Source: Sulfitobacter sp. HGT1
GTDB taxonomy: Bacteria > Pseudomonadota > Alphaproteobacteria > Rhodobacterales > Rhodobacteraceae
Direction of reading: 5' to 3'
NCBI RefSeq assembly: GCF_013282155.1
Contig: NZ_BLWI01000002.1
Location: forward strand, 186,001 to 250,000
DNA length: 64,000 bases
The position numbers were made by a program, and so were the translations under genes. The notes below the pieces were generated by a model. The model was not told where the DNA came from. It saw only the letters and a list, made by a program, of their open reading frames with translations, and made no database searches. Positions 49,162 to 59,694 of this stretch are shown here, one piece after another (the stretch's first letter is position 1; each line of letters opens with the position of its first letter).

Positions 49162-49281
49162 CACCTCTCAGCAAACAGACGGCCCGCCCCCTGCACCCAC
49201 TCCGATCAAAAATCTGGGCTCAGGGTGCATCACGCGCCAAATATCGAATGCGCGTCAGCGCTCCTTTGGATCACACCCGCT

Positions 49282-50733
49282 TTAGAACGGGGCCTCCATA
49301 TCGCCCATGCGCACATAGACGGATTTCAACTGGCTATAATGTTCGATCGCCGCCTTCGAATTCTCACGCCCGACGCCCGAATTCTTCATGCCGCCAAAGG
49401 GGGCTTCGACGGGGGCGTCGTTATAGGTGTTGATATAGCAGGTGCCCGCCTGAAAATTCGCCGCAACGCGGTGGGCGCGGGTCAGATCGCGGGTGAACAC
49501 GCCGGCGGCAAGGCCAAATTCCGTGTCATTGGCGCGGGCCATCACGTCGTCTTCGTCAGTGAAATCCAGCACCGACATGACGGGGCCAAAGATTTCTTCG
49601 CGCGCGATGGTCATGTCGTCGGTCACATCTGCAAAGACGGTCGGCTGCATGTAGAAGCCCTTGCCGTCGATCGCCTCTCCGCCATAGACCAGACGCGCGC
49701 CCTCGGCCTTGCCCTTTTCGATATAGCCAAGGGTGATGTCCAGCTGACGTTTCGACACCATCGGGCCAAAGCTGGTGGCAGGGTCCATCGGGTCGCCGAT
49801 CACCGCGCCCTCCAGCCGTTCGGCCAGACGCCCGAGGAACACTTCCTTGATGTCGGCATGCACGAAGACCCGCGTGCCGTTCGAACAGACCTGACCCGAG
49901 CTGTAGAAGTTGCCCAGAATCGCGCCGCTGACAGCGTTTTCGATATCGGCGTCTTCGAAGACGATGATCGGGGATTTACCGCCCAGTTCCATCGTGACGT
50001 GCTTCATCCCTTCTGCGGCGGCGGCATAGACCTTGCGGCCTGTGGGCACCGATCCGGTCAGCGATACCTTGTCGACGCGCGGGTCAGTGACCAATGCGGC
50101 CCCCACGTCGCCCATGCCTTGCACAACATTATAAAGCCCCGCAGGCAGACCCGCCTCGAACAGGATCTCGGCGACTTTCAACGCGGAAAGGGGTGTTGTC
50201 TCGGAGGGTTTAAAGATGATCGAATTGCCGCAGGCCAGCGCGGGTGCGCCCTTCCAGCAGGCGATCTGCGTGGGGTAATTCCACGCACCGATGCCAACAC
50301 ACACGCCCAAGGGTTCGCGGCGGGTATAGACCCAGTCTTCGCCCAGTTGGATATGTTCGCCGGTCAGCGTCGCGGCCAAGCCGCCGAAATATTCCAGCGC
50401 ATCCGCTCCGCTGGTCGCATCCGCCACGGATGTTTCCTGATAGGGTTTGCCGGTGTCATAGGTCTCAAGGATCGACAGGTCGTGATTGCGTTCACGCATG
50501 ATATCGGCGGCACGGCGCAGGATGCGGCCCCGTTCGGTGCCGGTCATGGCGGCCCATGCGGCCTGGGCTGAACGTGCAGCCGTCAGCGCCTGTTCGATGA
50601 TGGCAGGCGTCGCGGCATAAACCGTTGCGATCTTTTCGCCGGTCGCAGGATAGATCACCTCGATGGGCGTGCCATTGGTGTCTTCGACATAAGAGCCGTT
50701 GATAAAGTGGCTGGCGGTAGGTTGGGTTTGCAT
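49282..50733 (-). CDS. betB: betaine aldehyde dehydrogenase
   Basis: 483-aa NAD(P)+ aldehyde dehydrogenase making glycine betaine. General base E249 is in MELGGKSP and catalytic C283 in [35 protein letters not shown] covers the cofactor-binding region. Cytosolic tetramer by family. Lies 48 bp after betC. Confidence 0.96.
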   Translation of the reverse strand: MQTQPTASHFINGSYVEDTNGTPIEVIYPATGEKIATVYAATPAIIEQALTAARSAQAAWAAMTGTERGRILRRAADIMRERNHDLSILETYDTGKPYQETSVADATSGADALEYFGGLAATLTGEHIQLGEDWVYTRREPLGVCVGIGAWNYPTQIACWKGAPALACGNSIIFKPSETTPLSALKVAEILFEAGLPAGLYNVVQGMGDVGAALVTDPRVDKVSLTGSVPTGRKVYAAAAEGMKHVTMELGGKSPIIVFEDADIENAVSGAILGNFYSSGQVCSNGTRVFVHADIKEVFLGRLAERLEGAVIGDPMDPATSFGPMVSKRQLDITLGYIEKGKAEGARLVYGGEAIDGKGFYMQPTVFADVTDDMTIAREEIFGPVMSVLDFTDEDDVMARANDTEFGLAAGVFTRDLTRAHRVAANFQAGTCYINTYNDAPVEAPFGGMKNSGVGRENSKAAIEHYSQLKSVYVRMGDMEAPF

Positions 50734-50781
50734 AGTTCTCTCTCAATTCGGTTCTGCGCCCCGCGCGGGGCCGGAAAGCGT

Positions 50782-52290
50782 CTACTCCCCGCGGGGGAAG
50801 CGCTTGTTTTCTTCCAGAACATTCAAGTCCATGTGGTTGCGCATGTATTGCTCTGACGCCTTGCGCAGGGGTTGGTAATCCCACGGATAATAACCCCCCT
50901 TGCGCAACGCCTCGTAGACCACCCAGCGGCGGGCCTGGCTTTTGCGCACATCGGCGTCAAAGGCATCCAGATCCCAGCGGGCATCAGCTTTGGCGCGCAG
51001 GGTCTGGCGCGTGCCCTGATGGGCGGGTTCTTCGGCCAGATTGGTCAGTTCATGCGGATCGGCGTCCAGATCGAACAGCTGATCGGGGTCCAGCGTGCAG
51101 CGGTTGTATTTCCACTTGCCATAGCGCAGCGATACCATCGGGGCTTGCGTGCCTTCGGCGGCATATTCCATCGCGACGGGTTCGGTACGTTCAACCCCCT
51201 GCCCCATGGGCACCAGCGACTGGCCCGTTGTCCATTCCATCACCTCGTCCATCGACACGCCCGCCAGATCGCACAGGGTCGGGCAGACGTCGATATTGCT
51301 GACGGGGGTCTCGTGCAAACCGGGCTCCATCTGCGGGGCCGCGATCATCATCGGCACGCGGGACGAGCCTTCGAAAAAGCTCATCTTGAACCAAAGGCCA
51401 CGTTCGCCCAACATATCGCCGTGGTCCGACACAAAGACGATGATCGCCTCTTGGCGGGTGTCCTCGAGGGTTTGCAAAATCTCGCCGATCTTGTCGTCAA
51501 GATAGCTGATGTTGGCGAAATACGCTTGCCGCGACCGTTTGATGTGATCCTCGGTAATGTCAAAGCTACGCCAGTCATTGGCATCAAAGATGCGTTTGGA
51601 ATGGGCGTCCTGCGCGTCATAGCCCAGATCAGAGACCTCGGGCAGCAGATGATCGCAGTCGTTGTACAGATCCCAATATTTCTTGCGTGCCACGTAAGGG
51701 TCATGCGGGTGGGTAAAGCTGACCGTCATGCACCACGGGCGGTCGTCAAGACCGCGTGACAGATCGTAAATCTTGCGCGTTGCCTCAAAGGCGACGGCAT
51801 CGTCATATTCCATCTGGTTGGTGATTTCGGCCACGCCCGCACCTGTGACCGACCCCATGTTGTGATACCACCAGTCGATCCGTTCCCCGGGTTTGCGGTA
51901 ATCGGGCGTCCATCCGAAATCGGCGGGGTAAATGTCGGTTGTCAGACGTTCCTCGAACCCGTGCAGCTGATCGGGACCGACGAAATGCATCTTGCCCGAC
52001 AGGCAGGTGTGATAGCCCGCACGGCGCAGGTGGTGCGCATAGGTCGGCACGCTTGACGGAAATTCCGCCGCGTTATCATAGACACCCGTGGCGCTTGGCA
52101 ATTGGCCCGACATGAACGCCGCACGCCCCGGCGCGCAGAGCGGGCTGGCGGTATAAGCGTTCTTGAAACGGGTGGACCGTGCCGCCAGTTTCTTGAGGTT
52201 TGGCGCGTGCAGCCAGTCTGCCGGCCCATCGGGGAACAGCGTGCCATTCAACTGGTCGACCATCAGGATCAGGATATTGGGTTTGGTCAT
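50782..52290 (-). CDS. betC: choline-sulfatase
   Basis: 502-aa type I sulfatase hydrolysing choline-O-sulfate to choline and sulfate. The formylglycine site is C52 in LCAPGRAAFMSGQ (CxPxR). Metal Asp residues are in LMVDQLNG near the start and SDHGDMLGERG later. Cytosolic, no signal peptide. It needs a formylglycine-generating or anaerobic maturase encoded elsewhere. Its ATG overlaps betI's TGA (ATGA). Confidence 0.96.
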   Translation of the reverse strand: MTKPNILILMVDQLNGTLFPDGPADWLHAPNLKKLAARSTRFKNAYTASPLCAPGRAAFMSGQLPSATGVYDNAAEFPSSVPTYAHHLRRAGYHTCLSGKMHFVGPDQLHGFEERLTTDIYPADFGWTPDYRKPGERIDWWYHNMGSVTGAGVAEITNQMEYDDAVAFEATRKIYDLSRGLDDRPWCMTVSFTHPHDPYVARKKYWDLYNDCDHLLPEVSDLGYDAQDAHSKRIFDANDWRSFDITEDHIKRSRQAYFANISYLDDKIGEILQTLEDTRQEAIIVFVSDHGDMLGERGLWFKMSFFEGSSRVPMMIAAPQMEPGLHETPVSNIDVCPTLCDLAGVSMDEVMEWTTGQSLVPMGQGVERTEPVAMEYAAEGTQAPMVSLRYGKWKYNRCTLDPDQLFDLDADPHELTNLAEEPAHQGTRQTLRAKADARWDLDAFDADVRKSQARRWVVYEALRKGGYYPWDYQPLRKASEQYMRNHMDLNVLEENKRFPRGE

Positions 52291-52862
52291 GGTTTGCTTT
52301 CGATCAGGGTGTTCAAAAGGGACAGCGCTTGCGCACAGGCGGCAGGCGCACTGCCTTTGTCGGACAGGGCGGCACGCAGATACAGTCCGTCGATCAGCGC
52401 GGCGAGAGTTTCGGCGTCCTGTTCAGGCCGGGCCGAAATCGGCCGCAGCGCGTGGGTCAGGTTTGACCGCAGGCGCGCCTGATAGACGATCAGCAAGCGA
52501 TAGGTTTCGACATTGGTGCGCGACGACGCGTATAGCGTCATCCAGGCGCTGACCGTCGCCGGATCAAAGCAGCTTTCGTCAAAGCTGGCCCTGATGATCG
52601 CCTCGGCGCGGGCGATGGGGGTATTGGCCTTGCGCAATTCGCGCCGTACTTCGGCGGAATATTCCGACAGAATATAGCGCATCGCGGCAAGAAATATCTG
52701 ATCCTTGCCGCCGAAATAGTGATGGGCCAGGGCCTTTGACATGCCTGCACGGCGCGCGATCTGGTCAACGGTAACATCCAGTGACTGCGCGGCCCCGATT
52801 TCGGCTATCGTCGCCTTGACCAGCGCATCACGCCGGATCGGTTCCATTCCAAGTTTGGGCAT
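52287..52862 (-). CDS. betI: choline-responsive TetR repressor BetI
   Basis: 191 aa. N-terminal TetR helix-turn-helix (LDVTVDQIARRAGMSKALAHHYFGGKDQIFL) and a helical ligand domain. It heads the betI-betC-betB-betA operon and should repress it in the absence of choline. A perfect inverted repeat lies 55 bp upstream of the ATG. Coupled to betC by a 4-nt overlap. Confidence 0.95.
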   Translation of the reverse strand: MPKLGMEPIRRDALVKATIAEIGAAQSLDVTVDQIARRAGMSKALAHHYFGGKDQIFLAAMRYILSEYSAEVRRELRKANTPIARAEAIIRASFDESCFDPATVSAWMTLYASSRTNVETYRLLIVYQARLRSNLTHALRPISARPEQDAETLAALIDGLYLRAALSDKGSAPAACAQALSLLNTLIESKP

Positions 52863-52916
52863 TGTCGGTCCTCAACGTTCCCGGCATCCACGATTCCGGC
52901 TGTTAAGACAGACTTA

Positions 52917-52944
52917 GGGTTATTGACCCGCGAGTCAATAACCC
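52917..52944. promoter_or_regulatory. predicted BetI operator
   Basis: GGGTTATTGAC (52917-52927) and its exact complement GTCAATAACCC (52934-52944) are separated by 6 bp, a TetR-type symmetrical operator resembling known BetI boxes built on TTATTGAN/NTCAATAA. It lies in the betI promoter region. Confidence 0.78.
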
Positions 52945-52995
52945 GCAGGTGGCTGGCACTATGCGCCCCAACGCGTTGCGCAACGATAAAGACGG

Positions 52996-53898
52996 TTAAA
53001 GTTTTGTCGCAGGGCTGGCCGGGGTGATCTGGCGGTTCAACATCGCCTCGCGCCAGGTGATAAAGGTCACCGAAGCCAGAATGACAAAGCCGCCAAAGAT
53101 AACCCAAATATCGATCGGCTCTGCAAAGACGACCGCGCCAAGGGCCGTGGCCCAGACCAGTTGCAAAAACGTGACCGGCTGGGTGACCGTCAGCGGTGCC
53201 GCAGCAAAAGCCAGCGTCATGGTGTAATGCCCCGCCGTGGCAAAGCAGGCGACAGTGGCAAGGATGCCCAGCTCCTGCATCGTCGGGGCGATCCAGACGG
53301 GCAGCGCAAAGGGGGCCAGCATGAGCGTCACAAACAGCGACATCATCGCGACCACCACCGATGGCTTGACCTCGTCCGCAAGCACCTTGGCCAGCAGATA
53401 GGCCCCGCCAAACACCACCGCAGCGATCAGCATCGCATAATGCCCGCCAGCCAGTTCGCGAAACCCCGGCCGCAGGATGATCAGCGCCCCCATCAAGCCA
53501 AGCGCAACCGCAACCATCCGCCGCATTGCCAGCGTCTCACCCAGAAACAGCGCTGCACCGATGGTCACATATATCGGCGCAAGATAATTCATCGCGGTGA
53601 CTTCGGCGATGGAAATGCGGGTCATCGCATAGAACCACAAGATCACGCCAATGCCGTGCAAGCCGCCGCGCACACTGAACAAGGCCCATTGCCGCCGTGT
53701 CAGATGTGCCGCCCGCAAGGCCCCGATGGCGGGCAGCAGAAACACCAGCCCAAAGCCGTATCTGATGAATGCCGCCTCGGCCGAGGGCAGCCTGGGCCCC
53801 ATATATTTCACCAATGCCGTGACGCAGATGAACAAAAGCCCTGTGACAACCATCCAAAAGATGCCGGCGACAGGTCGGTGGGGGTATGCGGTGCTCAT
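52996..53898 (-). CDS. EamA-type DMT exporter
   Basis: 300 aa with about ten hydrophobic segments in two EamA repeats (FWMVVTGLLFICVTALVKYM... and AMLIAAVVFGGAYLLAKVLAD). It has the RhtA/YdcZ-like layout for metabolite efflux. It lies upstream of betI on the same strand, but the 133-bp gap with the operator suggests independent transcription. Substrate unknown. Confidence 0.87.
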   Translation of the reverse strand: MSTAYPHRPVAGIFWMVVTGLLFICVTALVKYMGPRLPSAEAAFIRYGFGLVFLLPAIGALRAAHLTRRQWALFSVRGGLHGIGVILWFYAMTRISIAEVTAMNYLAPIYVTIGAALFLGETLAMRRMVAVALGLMGALIILRPGFRELAGGHYAMLIAAVVFGGAYLLAKVLADEVKPSVVVAMMSLFVTLMLAPFALPVWIAPTMQELGILATVACFATAGHYTMTLAFAAAPLTVTQPVTFLQLVWATALGAVVFAEPIDIWVIFGGFVILASVTFITWREAMLNRQITPASPATKL

Positions 53899-53935
53899 GG
53901 GCTATACATTCCTGAAGCGGGGGGCGATCACAAGG

Positions 53936-54532
53936 TCACATCAACAACAGTTTGGCCGCGATCGCCCACATGGTCACCGCAATCAAGCCGTCAAGGATCT
54001 GCCAACTGCGCGGTCTGGCAAACAGCGGGCTCAGCAGACGCGCGCCGTAGCCCAGACCAAAGAAGAACACGAAACTGGCGCTTACCGCCCCTGCCCCGAA
54101 GGCCAGCCGGTTATCATATTGCGCCGATATCGACCCCAGCAACACCACCGTATCAAGATACACATGCGGGTTCAGCCAGGTCAGCGCCAACAGCGTCAGG
54201 ATCGTGCCGCGCAAGGTCTGGGTGTTGATCCCTTCGGCCTCAAGTGCGGCCCCCCCGCGCCATGCAGACATCGCGTTGCGCGCGCCGTACCAGATCAGAA
54301 ACGCCGCCCCGCCATAGCGCATCACCGGTTCGAACCACGGCAGCGCCTGCCCCAAAGCGCCAAACCCCGCGACACCCGCAGCAATCAGCATCGCGTCGGA
54401 CACAGCACAGGTCAGACAGACCCAGAACACATGGCTTTTGCGCAAACCCTGCCGCAAAACAAAAGCGTTCTGCGCACCAATCGCCAAAATCAATGTCAGG
54501 CTTAATGCGAATCCGGGCAGAAAGGCGTTCAT
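53936..54532 (-). CDS. argO: LysE/ArgO-type amino-acid exporter
   Basis: 198 aa, six hydrophobic segments. LILAIGAQNAFVLRQGLR (near 14-31) and LALTWLNPHVYLDTVVLLG are the ArgO/LysE signatures. It exports basic amino acids such as arginine by family; specificity here is inferred. ATG 54532 is preferred over a start 14 codons upstream. The usual divergent LysG/ArgP regulator is not present. Confidence 0.85.
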   Translation of the reverse strand: MNAFLPGFALSLTLILAIGAQNAFVLRQGLRKSHVFWVCLTCAVSDAMLIAAGVAGFGALGQALPWFEPVMRYGGAAFLIWYGARNAMSAWRGGAALEAEGINTQTLRGTILTLLALTWLNPHVYLDTVVLLGSISAQYDNRLAFGAGAVSASFVFFFGLGYGARLLSPLFARPRSWQILDGLIAVTMWAIAAKLLLM

Positions 54533-54733
54533 CTCGACCTCTTTGAAACAGACCGTCTGCCTAACATGAAACATTAAATCCGCAAACGAAAACGGTGGTT
54601 TAGCCGGATTTCACGGGTTAACAGCGATTTTTTTCAACCGCGCATGAAACAAATGCGTGATCTGGTGCGTAACTACTAGCGAAACCGAACAACAAGACCT
54701 ATCTGCCCCCCAATGCAATTAAGGAACGATGTC

Positions 54734-54976
54734 ATGTCAGACGAAAAACAGAAGCTGGAAATCAGCCAGGAAGAATTGACGCTTATCGAAGCGGCACTTC
54801 ACACTCAGGCTAAAATTCTGGGCGTTCAGGCAAGCGCCGGCGGTTCAAAGGCATTGGCCCGCCTGAACGACGTCAAACGCGCCTTGACAACGATCACCCA
54901 GCAAAAGCCCGCCGCAAAGGTGGAAAAAAACCGCAAGACAGGCGTATTTTTCAGCATGTCGCGGATGTTCGGCTAA
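54734..54976 (+). CDS. small hypothetical, 80 aa
   Basis: Soluble helical protein (EELTLIEAALHTQAKILGVQ) with a basic C-terminus (KVEKNRKTGVFFSMSRMFG). ATG 54734 has AAGGA 8 nt upstream; an in-frame ATG 7 codons earlier lacks a site. It has its own terminator, so it is a discrete transcription unit. Function unknown. Confidence 0.75.
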   Translation: MSDEKQKLEISQEELTLIEAALHTQAKILGVQASAGGSKALARLNDVKRALTTITQQKPAAKVEKNRKTGVFFSMSRMFG

Positions 54977-54997
54977 AGCCAAAACCAGATAGGTCAC

Positions 54998-55034
54998 GAA
55001 AAAGCCGCCCCCGGTCACCGGGGGCGGCTTTTTT
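54998..55034. terminator. strong bidirectional terminator
   Basis: GCCGCCCCCGG (55004-55014), loop TCA, CCGGGGGCGGC (55018-55028), then TTTTTT; AAAAA precedes the stem, so it works for the yebC strand as well. It separates the 80-aa gene from the convergent yebC. Confidence 0.92.
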
Positions 55035-55069
55035 GCGCCTTGTGGAAAGGTCGGATTATGCCGCGCGGC

Positions 55070-55810
55070 TCAAAGCTGCGCCATCACCTCGTCAGAGGCT
55101 TCAAAGTTTGTGGTGACCCGCTGCACGTCATCGTCATCTTCCAGCGCATCAATCAGCTTCATCAGCTTTTCCATGCCTTCCAGATCCATTTCGGTGGTGG
55201 TGGTCGGACGCCACACCAGCTTGGTGCTATCTGATTCACCCAACTCGGCTTCCAAAGCCGTGGCAACATCGTTCAGATCCGTATCAAGACACCAGATGAC
55301 ATGCCCGTCTTCGGTGCTTTCCACATCTTCGGCACCGGCCTCGATCGCGGCCATCATGACGGTGTCGGCGTCACCAACCTCGGCGGGATAGGTGATCTCG
55401 CCCTTGCGGTCGAACATGAAACCGACGCTGCCGGTCTCGCCCAGATTGCCACCGTTCTTGGTGAAAGTTGAGCGCACCACCGATGCCGTCCGGTTGCGGT
55501 TATCGGTCATGGCTTCGACGATGACGGCCACACCATTGGGGCCATAGCCCTCATAGCGGATTTCTTCGTAATCCTCGCCCTCGCCCGCCGAAGATTTCTT
55601 GATCGCGCGGTCGATCACGTCCTTGGGCACCGAAACCGATTTGGCTTCCTTGATCGCCAGACGCAAACGCGGATTTTTGTCCGGATCGGGGTCGCCCATT
55701 TTGGCCGCAACGGTGATCTCTTTCGACATCTTCGAAAACACCTTCGCGCGCAACTTGTCCTGACGACCTTTACGGTGCTGGATGTTTGCCCATTTTGAGT
55801 GGCCTGCCAT
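55070..55810 (-). CDS. yebC: YebC/PmpR family protein
   Basis: 246 aa. The start [18 protein letters not shown] is near-invariant in the family. Members act as DNA-binding regulators and, in recent work, as ribosome-associated factors easing proline-rich stalling. Three-domain fold, cytosolic. ATG 55810 chosen; an upstream extension in frame is intergenic sequence. Ends 36 bp from a bidirectional terminator. Confidence 0.95.
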   Translation of the reverse strand: MAGHSKWANIQHRKGRQDKLRAKVFSKMSKEITVAAKMGDPDPDKNPRLRLAIKEAKSVSVPKDVIDRAIKKSSAGEGEDYEEIRYEGYGPNGVAVIVEAMTDNRNRTASVVRSTFTKNGGNLGETGSVGFMFDRKGEITYPAEVGDADTVMMAAIEAGAEDVESTEDGHVIWCLDTDLNDVATALEAELGESDSTKLVWRPTTTTEMDLEGMEKLMKLIDALEDDDDVQRVTTNFEASDEVMAQL

Positions 55811-55898
55811 GGTAACCTCGTGTGCGTAATTCCTGAACTGTGGCCTTATAGGCCAGCGTTTGCCCGCGAACAAGCCACGCCGCATGACTCCCGCCAAC

Positions 55899-55947
55899 TT
55901 CTCTGGCTCACAAATATCCTCGGGGGTTTGGGGGCAGACAGCCCCCA
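55899..55947 (+). repeat. intergenic palindromic element, copy C (full)
   Basis: TTCTCTGGCTCACAAATATC is followed by CTCGGGGGTTTGGGGGCAG and ACAGCCCCCA. The right half folds as TGGGGGC/GCCCCCA. This is the clearest copy in the window; it lies between the yebC start and the SLC13 gene start. Confidence 0.72.
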
Positions 55948-55998
55948 TCGCGACTGCTAGGTCTAAAGCCCGCTTCCCAATTTCAGGCACGCCCCCCA

Positions 55999-57771
55999 AT
56001 GACCCAAGACCAGATCATCCTTTTTACGCTTTTTGCAGCCGTCTTTGGCATGCTGCTATGGGGCCGCTTCCGCTATGATCTGGTGGCGTTTTCCGCCTTG
56101 ATGATCGCGGTCGTGCTGGGCGTGGTGGACAGCAAAGACGCATTCGACGGCTTCGGCCACCCCGCAACCCTGATCGTCGCCCTTGTCCTGATCGTATCCG
56201 CGGGGTTGGTCCGCTCGGGGGCGGTGCTGTTGATCACCCGCACCATGGTAGACGCGTCCCGCCGCCTGGGTGCGCATATTGCGTTGATGGGGCTGATCGG
56301 CGGCGTCTTATCCGCGTTCATGAACAACGTCGCGGCCCTGGCCTTGCTGATGCCGGTGGACATTCAAACCGCACGCAAGGCGGGGCGCAATCCGGGGCTC
56401 AGCCTGATGCCGCTCAGCTTTGCGACAATTCTGGGCGGGATGGTCACGCTGATCGGCACACCGCCCAATATCATTATCGCCTCAATCCGGCAGGAATCGC
56501 TGGGCGCGCCATTTGGCATGTTCGACTTTGCCCCCGTGGGCGGGATCGCGGCGATTGCGGGGCTGGCTTTTGTTGCCCTGATCGGCTGGCGCTTGATCCC
56601 CGGCCGCGACGATAGCGCGCTCAAACCCGAAGACCTGTCCCAATATATTGCCGAGCTGACGGTGCCCGAAGGCAGCAAGCAAATCGGCAAACGTCTGGCC
56701 GAACTGCAAGATGTCGCCGACAAATCCGACGTGGTGATCCTTGGCCTGATCCGCGAGGGCCAGCGCGTTTACGGTCAGGCCCGCAACGTGGCCTTGCAAG
56801 CCGGTGACGCGCTGGTGCTGGAGGCCACGCCAGACGCGCTTGACGAATTCCGCAGCACCCTGAATTTGCTTGTCGCCGACACCACACGCCACGACCTGCT
56901 GCATGCGGATGGCGAAGGCGTCGAGATCATCGAGGTGGTCGTGCCCGCCGAGTCCCGCCTGAACGGGCGCTCGGCCCAAACGGTCGGCCTGGCATGGCGG
57001 CAGCGGTCGGTACTGCTGGGCATTTCCCGACAAGGCAAAAAGATCACCGCCCAGCTGCGCAAAACCGAATTGCGCGCCGGTGATATCCTGCTGCTGCTGG
57101 TGCCCCGCGACACGGCGGCCCATGTGGTGGAATGGCTCGGCGTATTGCCTCTGGCGGATCGCGGCCTGGCAGTGACCGAGAACAGCAAGGTCTGGCTGGC
57201 CATCGGGTTGTTTGGCGGGGCCGTGACGGCGGCCAGCTTTGGGCTGGTCTATCTGCCCGTGGCCCTGGGATTGGTCGTCGTGGCCTATGTGCTGGCCAGG
57301 ATCGTGCCCTTGTCAGAGCTATACACCCATATCGAATGGCCCGTCGTCGTGCTGCTGGGGTCGATGATCCCGCTGGGTGCCGCGCTGGAGACATCAGGCG
57401 GCACCCAGCTGATCGCCGGTGCCCTGGTCGGGCTAACCGAAGGCATGCCCGCATGGATCGTTTTGACGGTTTTGATGGTCGTGACGATGACCTTGTCGGA
57501 TGTGCTCAATAACACGGCAACGACCATCGTGGCCGCCCCCGTCGGCATCCAGATGGCCCAGAGCTTGAATGTCTCGCCCGATCCTTTTCTGATGGCCGTC
57601 GCTGTGGCGGCCTCCAGTGCGTTTCTCACCCCGATCGGGCATAAGAACAACACGTTGATCCTTGGACCCGGGGGGTATTCCTTTGGGGATTACTGGCGCA
57701 TGGGGTTGCCGCTTGAGATCATCGTCGTCGCGGTGTCCATTCCGGCGATTTTGGTGTTCTGGCCGTTGTGA
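55999..57771 (+). CDS. SLC13-type transporter with TrkA-C domains, copy 1
   Basis: 590 aa. N-terminal and C-terminal membrane blocks of the DASS/SLC13 (Na+/sulfate or dicarboxylate) family, each with the hairpin-like signature ([23 protein letters not shown], and later [18 protein letters not shown]). Between them lie two TrkA-C (RCK_C) cytosolic modules at about 205-390. The substrate could be sulfate, carboxylate or another anion. Confidence 0.88.
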   Translation: MTQDQIILFTLFAAVFGMLLWGRFRYDLVAFSALMIAVVLGVVDSKDAFDGFGHPATLIVALVLIVSAGLVRSGAVLLITRTMVDASRRLGAHIALMGLIGGVLSAFMNNVAALALLMPVDIQTARKAGRNPGLSLMPLSFATILGGMVTLIGTPPNIIIASIRQESLGAPFGMFDFAPVGGIAAIAGLAFVALIGWRLIPGRDDSALKPEDLSQYIAELTVPEGSKQIGKRLAELQDVADKSDVVILGLIREGQRVYGQARNVALQAGDALVLEATPDALDEFRSTLNLLVADTTRHDLLHADGEGVEIIEVVVPAESRLNGRSAQTVGLAWRQRSVLLGISRQGKKITAQLRKTELRAGDILLLLVPRDTAAHVVEWLGVLPLADRGLAVTENSKVWLAIGLFGGAVTAASFGLVYLPVALGLVVVAYVLARIVPLSELYTHIEWPVVVLLGSMIPLGAALETSGGTQLIAGALVGLTEGMPAWIVLTVLMVVTMTLSDVLNNTATTIVAAPVGIQMAQSLNVSPDPFLMAVAVAASSAFLTPIGHKNNTLILGPGGYSFGDYWRMGLPLEIIVVAVSIPAILVFWPL

Positions 57772-57823
57772 TCTGGCCCCCACGCATAGCATAAATTGAG
57801 GGCCAGCCCCCACACACAGCACC

Positions 57824-57871
57824 ACGTGGGGGCCAGCCCCCACACCCCCGGGATATTTCCGAGCCAGAGAA
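57824..57871 (-). repeat. intergenic palindromic element, copy D (full)
   Basis: On the minus strand TTCTCTGGCTCGGAAATATC then CCGGGGGTGTGGGGGCTGG and CCCCCACG. A second GGGCCAGCCCCCAC string at 57800-57813 repeats part of it. It fills the gap between two convergent SLC13 genes. Confidence 0.7.
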
Positions 57872-57887
57872 CGGGGGGCGAGGCGTT

Positions 57888-59660
57888 CTACCAGATGAGG
57901 GGGATGATCGCCGAGACGATCACGGACATTGTCAGGTTCAGCGGGATGCCGATGCGCATGAAATCGGTAAATCTGTAGCCGCCGGGGCCGTAGACCAGCG
58001 TGTTGGTTTGGTAGCCGATGGGTGTCGCGAAGGCACAGGAGGCTGCGATCATCACCGCAACCACCAGCGGGCGCGGGTCCATCCCAAGGGCCGCTCCGAG
58101 GCTGATGGCAATGGGCGTCATGATCACGGCCACCGCATTGTTCGAGACGATCTCGGTCAGGGTTGTGGTCAGCAGGAACACCGCAAAGATCACATAGAAC
58201 GGCGAGAGCGTCCCCAGAAACGGCGCGATCGTGTCGACGATCAGGCTGATTGCGCCCGAGTTTTGCAGCCCGGCCCCAATGGCGAGCATCGAAAAAATCA
58301 GTGCCAGCAGCCGCCCGTCGATGAAGGTGAAGGCCTCGTCTGCATCGATGCAGCCCGTGGCCAGCACAAGCGCCACGGCAATCACCGCCAGCAGCAGAAT
58401 GGGGGCCACGTTCAGGGCGGCAAGAATAACAATGCCCGAAAGGGCCGCAATAGCGATCGGTGCATGTCCGCGGCGGAACGCGCGTGCAGAGGGGTGCGAC
58501 ACGTCAACCATATCCATATCGGAGGCAAGCCGTTGAATATCGGCCATCGCCCCTTCGAGCAGCAATGTATCGCCGACTTTTACGATCAGTTCATCCAGTT
58601 GCCGCCCGATGTTCTGGTTCCGGCGGTGGACCGCCAGCGGATAGACCCCGTAGCGGCGGCGCAGGCGCAGCGCGCCCAGCGAGCGGCCGACCATTTTGCA
58701 GCCCGGTGTGATCAGCACTTCGACCGTCGAGGTTTCAACCGCCGACACCTGGTCAACGCGTTTGAGTTCCTTGTTGGCTTGCAGGCTGAGCAGTTCTGTC
58801 ATCTGCGTGCGCAAGACCACGCGGTCGCCGACCTGGAGCTGAACCGCGCCAAGATCGCGGCGCAGCGACTGGTCGCCGCGCACCACGTCGATCAGCCGCA
58901 CGCCTTCGCGTTTGAACAGTTGCACGTCCAGAACATCACGGCCGATCAGGTTGGATTCAGGTGGGATCACGGCTTCGGTAAAGAACTTCATCTTCGAGCG
59001 GTCGGTCAGCATAGACGCCATGCTGTCACGGGCGGGCAGAAGTTTGGGCGCGAAGACCGCCATGTAGATCAGGCCCCAGGCACAGACCACAAGGCCAATG
59101 GGCAGGATTTCGAAAATGCCAAAGGGCTCAAGGCCCTGGGAGCGCGCCACACCATCCACCAGCAGGTTGGTCGAGGTCCCGATCAGGGTCAGCGAGCCGC
59201 CCATGATCGCGGCATAGCTGAGCGGGATCAGCAGTTTGGATGCCTTGGTGCCCAAGGTCTGGCTAAGCTGCACGACAACCGGGATCATCACCACCACCAC
59301 AGGTGTGTTGTTCATAATCGCCGAGGCCGCCATGACCGCGATAATCACCCCCACCACAGCCGTTTTCGGATGGGTTTTCGCATAGCGTTCAGCCAGCCGC
59401 GTCAGCACGTCCAGCGCGCCTGTGCGCACCAGCGCGCCCATCACGATGAACATCGCCGCAATCGTCCAGGGGGCCGAGTTTTGCAGCACCGCCTGTGCGT
59501 CGTCATAGGGCAGGATGCCAAGGACCAGCATCACGGCGGCCCCTGTCAGTGCAACCACCTCGGTCGGGAGGGACTCGCGCAGGAACATGATGAACATGAC
59601 CACAACAATCGTCAGCGCAAGGATCGCAGAGGTGCTTTGCGACAGATTGAGAAAATCCAT
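57888..59660 (-). CDS. SLC13-type transporter with TrkA-C domains, copy 2
   Basis: 590 aa, the same architecture and length as copy 1: first membrane block with MGALVRTGALDVLTRLA and IMNNTPVVVVMIPVVV, two TrkA-C modules at about 200-400 (IDVVRGDQSLRRDLGAVQLQ and LDELIVKVGDTLLLEG), and second block with TEIVSNNAVAVIMTPIAISLG. ATG 59660 is chosen. Divergent enough from copy 1 to suggest a different substrate. Confidence 0.88.
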   Translation of the reverse strand: MDFLNLSQSTSAILALTIVVVMFIMFLRESLPTEVVALTGAAVMLVLGILPYDDAQAVLQNSAPWTIAAMFIVMGALVRTGALDVLTRLAERYAKTHPKTAVVGVIIAVMAASAIMNNTPVVVVMIPVVVQLSQTLGTKASKLLIPLSYAAIMGGSLTLIGTSTNLLVDGVARSQGLEPFGIFEILPIGLVVCAWGLIYMAVFAPKLLPARDSMASMLTDRSKMKFFTEAVIPPESNLIGRDVLDVQLFKREGVRLIDVVRGDQSLRRDLGAVQLQVGDRVVLRTQMTELLSLQANKELKRVDQVSAVETSTVEVLITPGCKMVGRSLGALRLRRRYGVYPLAVHRRNQNIGRQLDELIVKVGDTLLLEGAMADIQRLASDMDMVDVSHPSARAFRRGHAPIAIAALSGIVILAALNVAPILLLAVIAVALVLATGCIDADEAFTFIDGRLLALIFSMLAIGAGLQNSGAISLIVDTIAPFLGTLSPFYVIFAVFLLTTTLTEIVSNNAVAVIMTPIAISLGAALGMDPRPLVVAVMIAASCAFATPIGYQTNTLVYGPGGYRFTDFMRIGIPLNLTMSVIVSAIIPLIW

Positions 59661-59694
59661 TCGGGGTGTATCCAGCCTATCCGAGGGGTATAAA

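Noticed and set aside
49225-50571. 448-codon plus-strand frame opposite betB
   Set aside because: Antisense of a canonical aldehyde dehydrogenase with catalytic residues in place.
58008-59693. 561-codon plus-strand frame opposite the second SLC13 gene
   Set aside because: His/Gln-rich antisense shadow without motifs or a ribosome-binding site.
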